Shown here piece after piece: positions 50,446 to 59,040 of a stretch of DNA of 64,000 nt (within the stretch, counting starts at the first letter, position 1; each line of letters starts with the position of its first letter). Position numbers and translations under genes: made by a program. This DNA is from Roseomonas nitratireducens (lineage in GTDB: Bacteria; Pseudomonadota; Alphaproteobacteria; Acetobacterales; Acetobacteraceae): positions 124,001-188,000 of the forward strand of contig NZ_JAGIYZ010000004.1 of the NCBI RefSeq assembly GCF_017813355.1. Direction: 5' to 3'. Under the pieces are notes generated by a model that was not told the DNA's origin, searched no databases, and saw only the letters and a list, made by a program, of their open reading frames with translations.

Positions 50446-53385
50446 ATGCTGATCAAGCGTTCCGAAGCGCGCGCCGGGAAGCAGCGCCTCGCCGCGGCCT
50501 ATCAGGGCCTGTCCTCCGGCGGGCTCGACCGCCGCGCCTTCCTCAAGCAGGCGGGGCTGACGGGCGTCGGCCTCTCCGCGCTCGGCGCCATTCCGCTGAC
50601 CACGGTGCGGCCGGCGCAGGCCGGGCCGATGAACCACCAGCAGCCCGTCGCGCGCGTGAAGAACATCTGCACGCACTGCTCGGTCGGCTGCACGGTGACG
50701 GCCGAAGTGCAGAACGGCGTCTGGGTCGGCCAGGAGCCGTCCTGGGAAAGCCCGATCAACCGCGGCACGCATTGCGCCAAGGGCGCGGCGGTGCGGGAAC
50801 TGGTGCATGGCGACCGCCGCCTGAAGTACCCGATGAAGCTCGTCAACGGGCAGTGGCAGCGGATGGGCTGGGACCAGGCGATCGGCGAGATCGCCGACCG
50901 GATGATGGCGATCCGCCAGTCCTCCGGCCCTGATTCGCTGTTCTGGCTCGGCAGCGCGAAGTTCTCGAACGAGGGCGCCTACCTCTACCGCAAGTTCGCC
51001 GCCTTCTGGGGCACCAACACGGTCGACCACCAGGCGCGCATCTGCCACTCGACGACGGTCGCGGGCGTCGCGAACACCTGGGGCTACGGCGCGCAGACCA
51101 ATTCCTACAACGACATCCGCAATTCCAAGACCATGATCATCATGGGCGGGAATCCGGCGGAAGCGCACCCCGTGTCGCTGCAGCACGTGCTGAGCGGCAA
51201 GGAGATGAACCGCGCCAACCTCATCGTCATCGACCCGCGCTTCACGCGCACCGCGGCGCACGCGACGGAATACGTGCGCATCCGCCCGGGCACCGACATC
51301 CCGATCATCTGGGGCATGCTCTGGCACATCTTCCAGAACGGCTGGGAGGACAAGGAGTTCATCCGCCAGCGCGTCTTCGGCATGGACGAGGTCCGCGCCG
51401 AGGTCGCGAAGTGGACGCCGCAGGAGGTCGAGCGCGTGACCGGCGTGCCCGGCGCGCAGCTGCGCAAGGTGGCGGAGCTGTTCGCGACGCAGAAGCCCGC
51501 GACGCTGATCTGGTGCATGGGCGCGACGCAGAAGACCGTCGGCACGGCGAACGTTCGCGCCTACTCGATCCTGCTGCTCGCGACCGGCAATGTCGGCGCC
51601 GAGGGCACGGGCGCGAACATCTTCCGCGGCCACTGCAACGTGCAGGGCGCATCCGACTTCGGTCTCGATGTCGCGACGCTGCCGGCCTATTACGGCATCG
51701 ACGAGACGGCGTGGCGGCACTGGAGCCGCGTCTGGGGCGTGTCCTTCGAGTCGATGCGCGCGCGCTTCGACACGCCGCAGATGATGCACACGCCGGGCAT
51801 CCCGACGACGCGCTACTTCGACGCGATCCTGCTGCCGAAGGACCAGATCCAGCAGCGCGACAACATCAAGGGCATGCTGGTGTTCGGCCATGGCGGCAAC
51901 ACCGTCACGCGCATGCCCGAGGCGCAGAAGGGGCTCGAGAAGCTCGACCTGCTGGTGGTGGCGGACCCGCACCCGACGACCTTCGCGGTGCTCGCGAACC
52001 GGCGGGAGAACACCTACCTGCTGCCGATCTGCACGCAGTTCGAATGCGACGGCAGCCGCACCTCCTCCAACCGCTCGGTGCAGTGGTGCTCGAAGATCGT
52101 GAACCCGATCTTCGAGAGCCGCACCGACTACCGCGTGATGTTCGACCTCGCGAAGGCGCTGGATGGCGCGGCGCAGCGGCGCAACATGCCGATCCGCTTC
52201 GCGGAGGAGATGTTCCGCCCGTATGAGATCGCCAATGGCGAGCCGACGGCGGAATCCATCCTGCGCGAGATCAACCGCGGCGCCTGGGGTTCCGGCTATT
52301 CGGGCATCAGCCCGGAGCGCCTGAAGCTGCACCAGCAGCACCAGGACAAGTTCGACCTGGTGACGCTGCGCGCGAAGGACGACGCGCCGGCCGAGATCCG
52401 CGGCGACTTCTACGGCCTGCCCTGGCCCTGCTGGGGCACGCCGGAGATGCGCCACCCCGGCAGCCACATCCTCTACAACACCAACATCCCGGTGAAGGAC
52501 GGCGGCGGCAGCTTCCGCCCGCGCTTCGGCCTGGAGCGGAACGGGACCACGCTGCTCGCGGAAGGGTCCTGGTCGAAGGATTCCGAGATCCGCGACGGCT
52601 ATCCCGAGTTCACCGTCGCGGTGCTCAAGCGCCTGGGCTGGTTCGACGAGCTGACCGCGGCCGAGAAGGCCTCGATCGCCGAGGTCGGCACCGGCCTTGG
52701 CGGTGAGGACCGGGTGTCGTGGATGACCGACCTTTCGGGCGGCATCATCCGCGTTGCCGTCAACCACGGCTGCTCGCCCTTCGGCAACGGCAAGGCCCGC
52801 GCGGTGGCGTGGAACCTGCCCGACCCGGTGCCGGTGCACCGCGAGCCGATCTACACCCCGCGCACTGACCTGATCGCGCAGTACCCGACGCTGCCGGACC
52901 GGCGCGGCTTCCGCCTGCCGCATCTGGGCCAGTCGGTGCAGGCGCGCTCGAACGAAGTGGCGCGCGACTTCCCGATCGTCCTCACCTCCGGCCGCCTGGT
53001 GGAATACGAGGGCGGCGGCGAGGAGACGCGGTCCAACAAGTGGCTCGCCGAGCTGCAGCAGGACATGTTCGTCGAGATCAACCCGCGCGACGCGGTCGCC
53101 CGCAACATCCGCGACGGCCAGTGGGTGTGGGTGACCGGGCCCGAGAGCAATTCGCGCACCCGCGTCAAGGCGCTGGTGACGGAGCGTGTCGGGCAGGGCG
53201 TCGCCTTCATGCCCTTCCACTTCGCCGGCTGGTTCCAGGGCGAGGACCAGCGGCGCAGGTATCCGCAGGGCACCGACCCGATCGTGCTCGGCGAATCGGT
53301 GAACACGATCACCACCTACGGCTACGACCCCGTGACCTTCATGCAGGAAACGAAGGTCACCCTCTGCCAGATCCGCGCGGCATAA
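50446..53385 (+). CDS. fdhA: Formate dehydrogenase catalytic (molybdopterin) subunit
   Basis: A 979-residue Mo/W-bis-MGD oxidoreductase that oxidises formate to CO2. A Tat signal (DRRAFLKQAGLTGVG, residues 28-42) directs it to the periplasm. The [4Fe-4S] ligands are Cys75, Cys78, Cys82 and Cys110 (NICTHCSVGCTVT, GTHCAKGAA). The active-site segment is HQARICHSTT with Cys200-His201, so Cys replaces the selenocysteine of E. coli FdnG, and no in-frame UGA is needed. Cofactor-binding motifs such as GGNPAEAHP and ATGNVGAEGTGANIFRGHCN follow. It matches the large catalytic chain of membrane-linked three-subunit enzymes. Confidence 0.95.
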   Translation: MLIKRSEARAGKQRLAAAYQGLSSGGLDRRAFLKQAGLTGVGLSALGAIPLTTVRPAQAGPMNHQQPVARVKNICTHCSVGCTVTAEVQNGVWVGQEPSWESPINRGTHCAKGAAVRELVHGDRRLKYPMKLVNGQWQRMGWDQAIGEIADRMMAIRQSSGPDSLFWLGSAKFSNEGAYLYRKFAAFWGTNTVDHQARICHSTTVAGVANTWGYGAQTNSYNDIRNSKTMIIMGGNPAEAHPVSLQHVLSGKEMNRANLIVIDPRFTRTAAHATEYVRIRPGTDIPIIWGMLWHIFQNGWEDKEFIRQRVFGMDEVRAEVAKWTPQEVERVTGVPGAQLRKVAELFATQKPATLIWCMGATQKTVGTANVRAYSILLLATGNVGAEGTGANIFRGHCNVQGASDFGLDVATLPAYYGIDETAWRHWSRVWGVSFESMRARFDTPQMMHTPGIPTTRYFDAILLPKDQIQQRDNIKGMLVFGHGGNTVTRMPEAQKGLEKLDLLVVADPHPTTFAVLANRRENTYLLPICTQFECDGSRTSSNRSVQWCSKIVNPIFESRTDYRVMFDLAKALDGAAQRRNMPIRFAEEMFRPYEIANGEPTAESILREINRGAWGSGYSGISPERLKLHQQHQDKFDLVTLRAKDDAPAEIRGDFYGLPWPCWGTPEMRHPGSHILYNTNIPVKDGGGSFRPRFGLERNGTTLLAEGSWSKDSEIRDGYPEFTVAVLKRLGWFDELTAAEKASIAEVGTGLGGEDRVSWMTDLSGGIIRVAVNHGCSPFGNGKARAVAWNLPDPVPVHREPIYTPRTDLIAQYPTLPDRRGFRLPHLGQSVQARSNEVARDFPIVLTSGRLVEYEGGGEETRSNKWLAELQQDMFVEINPRDAVARNIRDGQWVWVTGPESNSRTRVKALVTERVGQGVAFMPFHFAGWFQGEDQRRRYPQGTDPIVLGESVNTITTYGYDPVTFMQETKVTLCQIRAA

Positions 53386-53390
53386 GGAGG
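53384..53390 (+). promoter_or_regulatory. Strong ribosome-binding site of fdhB overlapping fdhA stop
   Basis: AAGGAGG is fused to the fdhA TAA stop and sits ten bases before the fdhB ATG (53401). It is the best Shine-Dalgarno sequence I noticed in the window, suggesting high translation of the electron-transfer subunit. Confidence 0.6.
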
Positions 53391-53400
53391 CGCGACGCAC

Positions 53401-53997
53401 ATGGCCCGCATGAAGTTCCTCCTCGACGCCGAGCGCTGCATCGAGTGCAACGCCTGCGTCACCGCCTGCAAGAACGAGCACGAGGTGCCCTGGGGCATCA
53501 ACCGCCGCCGCGTCGTCACCATCAACGACGGCAAGCCCGGCGAGCGCTCGATCTCCATGGCCTGCATGCACTGCACCGACGCGCCCTGCGCGGCGGTGTG
53601 CCCGGTGTCCTGCTTCTACACGACGGCCGACGCCATCGTGCTGCACGACAAGGACCTGTGCATCGGCTGCGGCTACTGCTTCTACGCCTGCCCCTTCGGC
53701 GCGCCGCAGTATCCGCGCGTCGGCAACTTCGGCAGCCGCGGCAAGATGGACAAGTGCACCTACTGCGCCGGCGGCCCGCAGGCCGACAACACGCAGGCGG
53801 AGTACATCCAGTACGGCGCGAACCGCATCGCCGAGGGCAAGCTGCCGCTCTGCGCGGAGATGTGCTCGACCAAGGCGCTGCTCGCCGGCGACGGCCAGGT
53901 GATCGCGCAGATCTACCGCGAGCGCGTCCAGCGCCGCGGCTACGGCTCCGGCGCCTGGGGCTGGCGCACCGCCTATCGCGAGACGGTGGCGATCTGA
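53401..53997 (+). CDS. fdhB: Formate dehydrogenase iron-sulfur subunit (FDH3 beta type)
   Basis: A 198-residue ferredoxin-like subunit with four [4Fe-4S] motifs: RCIECNACVTACKNEH, MACMHCTDAPCAAVCPVSC, LCIGCGYCFYACPFGAP and KCTYCAGG with a later Cys-rich segment LPLCAEMCSTKALLAGDG. It carries electrons from FdhA to the membrane cytochrome. It has no signal of its own and is probably exported together with FdhA. It is somewhat shorter than FdnH and lacks the C-terminal membrane helix seen there. The stop overlaps the fdhC start as TGATG. Confidence 0.94.
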   Translation: MARMKFLLDAERCIECNACVTACKNEHEVPWGINRRRVVTINDGKPGERSISMACMHCTDAPCAAVCPVSCFYTTADAIVLHDKDLCIGCGYCFYACPFGAPQYPRVGNFGSRGKMDKCTYCAGGPQADNTQAEYIQYGANRIAEGKLPLCAEMCSTKALLAGDGQVIAQIYRERVQRRGYGSGAWGWRTAYRETVAI

Positions 53998-55013
53998 TGC
54001 GCGCGCTCCTCCTCGCCCTCGCCCTGCTCCTGGCCGCGCCCGTCGCCGGCCAGGCGCAGACCGCGCCGCAGATCAGCGGCACGCCGACCTCCCCCACCCC
54101 GATGCTGCCGCCGGTGGCGGACGAGCTCGAGGTGCTGAAGGCGCTGCAGGGCGGCCGCCTCGAGGGCCGGATCACGATCCCGGACCAGCAGGCCGCAAGC
54201 CTGATCCAGCCGCAGGGCCGGTCCTGGCGGGACTTCCACAACGTGACCCTGGCCTGGGTCGGCGGCATCGCCGTGCTCGGCATGCTCGCGCTGCTCACCG
54301 TGTTCCGGATCTCGAAGGGCCGCATCCCGGTGGAAGGCGGCCTCGCCGGCCGTACCATCCAGCGCTTCAACGGGCTTGAGCGCGCCAATCACTGGATGGT
54401 CGCCTCGACCTTCATCGTCCTGGCGCTCTCCGGCCTGAACCTGACCTTCGGCCGCCACGTGCTGCTGCCGATCGTCGGGCCGGAAGCCTTCACGGCGATC
54501 AGCCAGTGGGGCAAGTACGCCCACAACTTCCTGGCCTTCCCCTTCACCCTCGGCATCGTCGTGATGCTGCTGCTGTGGGTGAAGGACAACATCCCGAACG
54601 GCCGCGACATCAAGTGGTTCGCCTCGGGCGGCGGCCTTGTCGGCAACGAGCACCCGGACAGCGAGCGCTTCAACGGCGGCCAGAAGGGCATCTTCTGGAT
54701 CACCACGCTCGGCGGCGCGACGGTGGCGGTGACCGGCTACATGCTGGTCTTCCCCTTCATGTTCACCGACATCGCCGGGATGCAGCTCAGCCACATCATC
54801 CACAGCATCGTCTCGGTGCTGATGATCGCGGTGATGCTCGCCCACATCTACATCGGCTCGATCGGCATGGAGGGCGCCTCCGACGCCATGACGACCGGGC
54901 AGGTGGACCTGAACTGGGCCAAGCAGCACCACAACCTGTGGGTCGAGAAGGAACTGGCGAAGGGCCGCGGCGCCGAGCCGCCGGCCTCCGCCCGGGCGGC
55001 CGGCGCGGACTGA
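53997..55013 (+). CDS. fdhC: Formate dehydrogenase cytochrome b556 (gamma) subunit
   Basis: A 338-residue membrane cytochrome b of the FdnI family. It starts with a hydrophobic signal-like segment (residues 1-21, ending VAGQAQ), a Pro/Thr-rich periplasmic linker, then four helices. The heme-binding region includes RFNGLERANHWMVASTFIVL, SQWGKYAHNFLAFPF and LSHIIHSIVSVLMIAVMLAH with His residues in helices. A C-terminal WAKQHHNLWVEKELAKG is typical. It passes electrons to quinone. ATG 53997 overlaps the fdhB stop. Confidence 0.94.
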   Translation: MRALLLALALLLAAPVAGQAQTAPQISGTPTSPTPMLPPVADELEVLKALQGGRLEGRITIPDQQAASLIQPQGRSWRDFHNVTLAWVGGIAVLGMLALLTVFRISKGRIPVEGGLAGRTIQRFNGLERANHWMVASTFIVLALSGLNLTFGRHVLLPIVGPEAFTAISQWGKYAHNFLAFPFTLGIVVMLLLWVKDNIPNGRDIKWFASGGGLVGNEHPDSERFNGGQKGIFWITTLGGATVAVTGYMLVFPFMFTDIAGMQLSHIIHSIVSVLMIAVMLAHIYIGSIGMEGASDAMTTGQVDLNWAKQHHNLWVEKELAKGRGAEPPASARAAGAD

Positions 55014-55037
55014 CCCGCGCCCACCTGCCGACGTCGC

Positions 55038-55067
55038 GCGGGCGCATGGCGAAGGCCGTGCGCCCGC
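55038..55067 (+). terminator. Hairpin after fdhC
   Basis: GCGGGCGCA (55038-55046) and TGCGCCCGC (55059-55067) form a perfect 9-bp stem with a 12-base loop, followed by TGCCTTTC. It lies between fdhC and mobB and may be a partial terminator that lowers expression of the cofactor genes. Confidence 0.45.
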
Positions 55068-55089
55068 TGCCTTTCGGGGGACCATCGCC

Positions 55090-55620
55090 ATGACGCGGAT
55101 CATCGGCCTCGCCGGCTGGAGCGGGGCGGGCAAGACCACCCTGATGGTGAAGCTGCTGCCGGCGCTGATCGGGCGCGGGCTTGCCGTCTCCACCCTCAAG
55201 CACGCGCATCATCGCTTCGACGTGGACACGCCGGGCAAGGATTCCTTCGAGCATCGCCGCGCCGGCGCCGCGCAGGTGATGGTCGCCTCCGGCACGCGCT
55301 GGGCGCTGATGACGGAGTTGCGCTCGGCGCGGGAGCCGACCTTGCGCGAACTGCTCGCGCGGATGGACCCGGTCGACCTCGTGATCGTGGAAGGCTTCAA
55401 GCGCGACGCCCATCCGAAGGTCGAGGTGCACCGCGCCGCCAACGGGAAGCCCTGGATGCGGCCGGAGATGCCCGGGATCGTCGCCGTCGCCTCCGACTTG
55501 CCCGCCCCCTACGACCTTCCCAGCGTGCACCTCGATGACGTCGATGGCGTCGCCGCGCTCGTGCTCGCCCATGCGGCGCCGATCGAGGCGATCGACTGGG
55601 CCGTCCGGCAGGAGGCCTGA
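55090..55620 (+). CDS. mobB: Molybdopterin-guanine dinucleotide biosynthesis protein MobB
   Basis: A 176-residue P-loop GTPase-like protein that assists MobA in forming the guanine dinucleotide form of molybdenum cofactor. It has Walker A in GLAGWSGAGKTTLMVKL, TLKHAHHRFDVDTPGKDSF and RRAGAAQVMVAS, then DLVIVEGFKRDAHPKVEVHR, all MobB hallmarks. The start MTRIIGLAGW is at ATG 55090. The stop overlaps the moeA ATG by one base (TGATG). Confidence 0.95.
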   Translation: MTRIIGLAGWSGAGKTTLMVKLLPALIGRGLAVSTLKHAHHRFDVDTPGKDSFEHRRAGAAQVMVASGTRWALMTELRSAREPTLRELLARMDPVDLVIVEGFKRDAHPKVEVHRAANGKPWMRPEMPGIVAVASDLPAPYDLPSVHLDDVDGVAALVLAHAAPIEAIDWAVRQEA

Positions 55621-56870
55621 TGGCGCAGCTCTCCGACGATTGCTTCGCCTTCGGCGGCGCGCTGATGTCGGTGGAGGAGGCGCAGGCGCTGATCGCCGCG
55701 CGCGTGCCGCCGCCACAGGGCGAGGAGGTGGTGCCGCTGATGCGCGCGCGCGGCCGCGTGCTGGCGCGCGACCTCGCCGCGCCGATCGACCTGCCGCCCT
55801 TCTTCAATGCCGCGGTCGATGGCTGGGCCTTCCGCCATGCAGACCTTTCCGAAGGCGCGCCGACCGCGTTGCGGGAAGCCGGCCGCGTCGCCGCCGGCCA
55901 CATGCCCGGCCGCCCGGCGGGCGAGCGCGAGGCGGTGCGCGTCTTCACCGGCGCGCCCATGCCGCCGGGCACCGACACCTGCATCATGCAGGAGGATGCG
56001 CGCCACGAGGGCCAGTACCTGATGGTCCCGCCCGGCCTGAAGCGCGGCGCCAATGCCCGCCCGGCGGGGGAGGATGTGGCGCGCGGCAGCCTGGCGCTGC
56101 AAGCGGGGCGCCTGCTGGGGCCGGCCGAGATCGGCCTCGCCGCGGCGCTCGGCCAGACGGGGCTGGCGGTGCGGAGCCTGCCGCGCATCGGCGTCTTTTC
56201 AACCGGCGACGAACTGGCCGAGCCCGGCCATGCGCTCGGCCCCGCGCAGACCCATGACAGCAACCGCGCCACCCTGCTCGCGCTGCTGGCCGGCCTGCCC
56301 TGCGAGGCGCGCGACCTCGGCATCCTGCCCGACGACGCGGACCGCACGGCCGCCGCGCTGGCCGAAGCCGCGCGCGCGCACGACCTGCTGCTGACGAGCG
56401 GCGGCGTGTCGACCGGGGAGGAGGACCATGTCCGCGCCGCGATCGAGGCCGGTGGCTCCCTGGTGTTCTGGCGCCTGGCCGTGAAGCCCGGCCGTCCGGC
56501 GGCGATGGGCGTCGTGGGCGGCACGCCGGTGGTCGGGCTGCCGGGCAATCCGGTGGCCGCGGTGGTGTGCTTCCTGCACCTCGCGCGGCCGCTGCTGATG
56601 CGACTCGCGGGGGCGGAAGCCGCGCCGCTGCCGCGCTACCCCGCCGTCGCGGACTTCGCCTATCGCAAGAAGGCGGGGCGGCGCGAATACGTGCGCGTGA
56701 CGCTGCGGCGCGACGGCATCGCGCTGCGGGCGGACAAGTTCAAGCGGGAAGGGGCGGGGTTGCTGTCGTCGCTGACGCAGTCCGACGCCTTCGCCGAATT
56801 GCCCGAGGACATCACGGCGGTCGCGCCGGGCGATGCGGTGGCGGTGCTGCCCTTCGCCGGGATGCTGTAG
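55620..56870 (+). CDS. moeA: Molybdopterin molybdenumtransferase MoeA
   Basis: Inserts molybdate into adenylylated molybdopterin. The 416-residue protein has FFNAAVDGWAFRHADL (family: N-S-A-M-D-G-Y-A), VRVFTGAPMPPGTDTCIMQE, GVFSTGDELAEPGHALGPAQ, SGGVSTGEEDHVRAAIE and GLPGNPVAAVVCFLHLARPL, which cover the MoeA domains through the C-terminal beta-barrel. An N-A-A-V replaces the usual N-S-A-M in the first motif. It is translationally coupled to mobB and to the small membrane protein that follows (TAGTG). Confidence 0.95.
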   Translation: MAQLSDDCFAFGGALMSVEEAQALIAARVPPPQGEEVVPLMRARGRVLARDLAAPIDLPPFFNAAVDGWAFRHADLSEGAPTALREAGRVAAGHMPGRPAGEREAVRVFTGAPMPPGTDTCIMQEDARHEGQYLMVPPGLKRGANARPAGEDVARGSLALQAGRLLGPAEIGLAAALGQTGLAVRSLPRIGVFSTGDELAEPGHALGPAQTHDSNRATLLALLAGLPCEARDLGILPDDADRTAAALAEAARAHDLLLTSGGVSTGEEDHVRAAIEAGGSLVFWRLAVKPGRPAAMGVVGGTPVVGLPGNPVAAVVCFLHLARPLLMRLAGAEAAPLPRYPAVADFAYRKKAGRREYVRVTLRRDGIALRADKFKREGAGLLSSLTQSDAFAELPEDITAVAPGDAVAVLPFAGML

Positions 56871-57220
56871 TGGATGCGCCTGCCGCGGGGCTGATCCTGC
56901 TTCTGCTGGGCGCGCTGCTGATGCGGCGGGATCTGCGCGGGCTGGTGCGTCGCTTCGCCTGGCATCGCGCGGTCGCGACCATCCGCTTCGAAGCCGGGCC
57001 GCGCTGGCGCATCGACTTCACGCTGCCCGACGGGCGCGCGGCAAGCGTCGTGACGCGCGACCTGCGCCTGCTCGCGCGGCGCGAGGGCGATGGCCCGGTG
57101 ACGATCCTGTACGACCCCAGGGCGCCCGAGCGGGGGATCGACCTGCCGGGACGGCCGGGCCTCGGCTTCGTCTGCGGGCTTGGCCTGGCGGGGTTCGGCC
57201 TCGCGGCCCTGCTACGGTAG
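56870..57220 (+). CDS. Small membrane protein of the formate dehydrogenase cluster (DUF3592-like)
   Basis: A 116-residue protein with two hydrophobic helices (residues ~6-18 and ~93-114) flanking a soluble beta-rich middle: WRIDFTLPDGRAASVVTRDL and VTILYDPRAPERGIDLPG. The topology, a beta-sandwich between two helices with V-x-Y-D/N-P, is that of DUF3592 proteins. The GTG start shares its first base with the moeA stop. It overlaps the tail of the converging Ntn-hydrolase gene by nine bases. Function unknown. Confidence 0.65.
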   Translation: MDAPAAGLILLLLGALLMRRDLRGLVRRFAWHRAVATIRFEAGPRWRIDFTLPDGRAASVVTRDLRLLARREGDGPVTILYDPRAPERGIDLPGRPGLGFVCGLGLAGFGLAALLR

Positions 57221-58234
57221 CGCCAGGGGCTCGCTGACCCGGCGCTCCCCCTCATGCGCCACCAGTTCGACCCGCCCTTCCGCCGGGCGCATCACGGCGG
57301 CCAGCCGCGTGCCGTGGTTCAGCAAGGGCGGGATCAGCCAGGCGAAGCCGTCCGGCACGACGCCGCCGGCGACGATCTCCGCCATGCGGGCCATGCGAGG
57401 CGCGCTCTCGATCCAGCGCGGGGCGCCCGGCAGGTCCACCGATGCCCAGTGGTTCGCTGCCGCCAGCCCCGGCCCGCCGCGGACCGCGCAGCGGGCGCGC
57501 GCGCGTTCCACCACCGCGGCCTCGCCCGGCAGCGTGCCGGCGATGGTGAAGGTCACCGCCGCGGCCAGCGGCGTGTCGCGCAGCATCGCCAGCGCCGCGG
57601 CGTAGTCCGGCGCGGCATCGCAGGCCATCCGCAGCAGATGGGCCGGCGGCACGTCCCGGCTGCGCCAGGTGGCGGGGCGGGAGGCCGCCCAATCCGCCAG
57701 CAGCGCCGTCTTGCGGAGCCCTCGCCGCCGGGCCGCGGCCCCCACCCGCGTCAGCGGCAGCGGCGGCTGGTTGATGGCGATGGCGAAGCGCCCAGGCGCC
57801 AGCGCGGTGATGGCCCCCGCGAGGCCCGGCCAGCCGATGTTCAGCCATTCCCCCGCCGGGCCGGACTGGCGGATGACGCAGAGCGTCTCCCCCAACCCCG
57901 CGAGGTTGCCCCAGTCGAGCACCCGCAGCAGCACCGGCGCCGGCGCGTCCAGCACCCCGCAGGTGCAGCCCCATTCGAAGGACAGGTTCAGCAGATGCGC
58001 GCCGCGCGCGCCGATCGTGGCCGCGACGGCGGCGACCTCAGCAGCCAGCGGCGTGGCATTGCGCGCGAGCCAGCGGCGCGACAAGGCGTCGCCGACAGCA
58101 AGCCCCGCGCCGCCATACTGGCCGCGCGCGCTGCGCAGGATGGCGGCGGTATCCTCCGCCCGCGCGGCGGCGGCGAAGGCGGAAGGGTGATCGACGCCGC
58201 GCGCATCCACCACCGGGATGCGGCGCAGCGCCAT
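57212..58234 (-). CDS. Ntn-hydrolase fold protein, acid ceramidase/NAAA-like
   Basis: A 340-residue protein with the N-terminal-nucleophile pattern of the acid ceramidase/N-acylethanolamine amidase and C45 group. NLSFEWGCTCGVL puts the probable nucleophile at Cys90 (family C-T-S). LLRVLDWGNLAGLG gives the conserved Asp/Arg region, and GWPGLAGAITALAPGRFAIA is the family G-W-x-G-x-x-G strand. If active it would autocleave before Cys90, releasing a chain of ~89 residues, and hydrolyse an amide. No signal peptide is seen. It lies at the end of the minus-strand mobA-fdhD group, with no evident link to formate metabolism. Confidence 0.72.
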   Translation of the reverse strand: MALRRIPVVDARGVDHPSAFAAAARAEDTAAILRSARGQYGGAGLAVGDALSRRWLARNATPLAAEVAAVAATIGARGAHLLNLSFEWGCTCGVLDAPAPVLLRVLDWGNLAGLGETLCVIRQSGPAGEWLNIGWPGLAGAITALAPGRFAIAINQPPLPLTRVGAAARRRGLRKTALLADWAASRPATWRSRDVPPAHLLRMACDAAPDYAAALAMLRDTPLAAAVTFTIAGTLPGEAAVVERARARCAVRGGPGLAAANHWASVDLPGAPRWIESAPRMARMAEIVAGGVVPDGFAWLIPPLLNHGTRLAAVMRPAEGRVELVAHEGERRVSEPLALP

Positions 58235-58243
58235 GCGCGGGCG

Positions 58244-58369
58244 CTAGAGCCGCGCGCCGGTCGTCGAGAAGGCGGTTTCCGCCGTGCGCTGGAACTTGCT
58301 GTCCAGCACGAAGGCGGCGCCGACCGCGATGATGATGGCGAGCGCGATGCCCGTGACGATGGCCTTCAT
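58244..58369 (-). CDS. 41-residue single-pass membrane peptide
   Basis: A small gene encoding [20 protein letters not shown], then [21 protein letters not shown]. One N-terminal helix is followed by a short polar tail. The ATG at 58369 overlaps the mobA stop as ATGA, and the stop is nine bases before the Ntn-hydrolase start, so it fits snugly into the operon. Reading frame, coupling and a clean hydrophobic helix support it as real. Its location among molybdenum cofactor and formate dehydrogenase genes suggests a minor subunit or assembly peptide, but this is inference. Confidence 0.65.
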   Translation of the reverse strand: MKAIVTGIALAIIIAVGAAFVLDSKFQRTAETAFSTTGARL

Positions 58370-59040
58370 GGTGCGGCCCTTTCCTCAACCGAAGCCTGTG
58401 AGGTTTCTATGGCGTCGCGACCGGTCGTTTGCAACAGCGTCAGAAGGGTTTCCGCCGCGGCGAGGTCCTCGGGCGCATTGGCGTTGAAGAAGGGATCGAC
58501 CGGGTCGGTCGGCCAGTCGGCATGGGTGCAGCCATGCCGCGCGGTCCAGCGGTCGATCTTGCGCTCGCCCCCCAGCAGGGCGGCGCGCAGGTCCTCCCGC
58601 AGCGCGACAGGCCAGAGGCCGATCGGCGGATGCGCCTGCCCGTCCGACCGGGCGCAGGCGAGCGGCACGCCCGCTTCCGCCCGCGCGGCATGCAGCCGCG
58701 CCACCAGGTCGCGCGGGATGAAGGGCGAATCCCCGGGAACGGAGACCACCCAGGGCAGGCCCGGCCGATGCGCCGCCGCCCAGTCGAGTGCGGCGAGGAT
58801 GCCGGCGAGCGGCCCCGGATGGTCCGGCAGCCCGTCCGCCACCACGGGCAGCGCATAGGCCGCGAAGCGCGCCGGATCGCCATTCGCGTTCAGGACCGCG
58901 GTCGCGACCTGCGGGGCGAGGCGCGCGAGCGCATGATCCAGCATCGGCCGCCCGCCCAGCATCCGCAGCGGCTTGTCGCCGCCCCCCATGCGCCGCGCGA
59001 GGCCGCCCGCCAGCACGATCCCGAGCGTGTCAGCCCTCAT
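58366..59040 (-). CDS. mobA: Molybdenum cofactor guanylyltransferase MobA
   Basis: Transfers GMP from GTP to molybdopterin to make the MGD form needed by formate dehydrogenase. The 224-residue nucleotidyltransferase has [19 protein letters not shown] (GTP-binding loop with the conserved Lys), [42 protein letters not shown] with the metal-binding Asp, and [14 protein letters not shown]. All diagnostic positions are present. It begins 9 bp inside the end of fdhD and overlaps the small membrane-peptide gene. Confidence 0.95.
   Translation of the reverse strand: MRADTLGIVLAGGLARRMGGGDKPLRMLGGRPMLDHALARLAPQVATAVLNANGDPARFAAYALPVVADGLPDHPGPLAGILAALDWAAAHRPGLPWVVSVPGDSPFIPRDLVARLHAARAEAGVPLACARSDGQAHPPIGLWPVALREDLRAALLGGERKIDRWTARHGCTHADWPTDPVDPFFNANAPEDLAAAETLLTLLQTTGRDAIETSQASVEERAAP

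Noticed and set aside
50446-53385. Possible selenocysteine in the formate dehydrogenase
   Set aside because: The active-site codon reads Cys (RICH) and the frame has no internal TGA, so this is a Cys-type enzyme.
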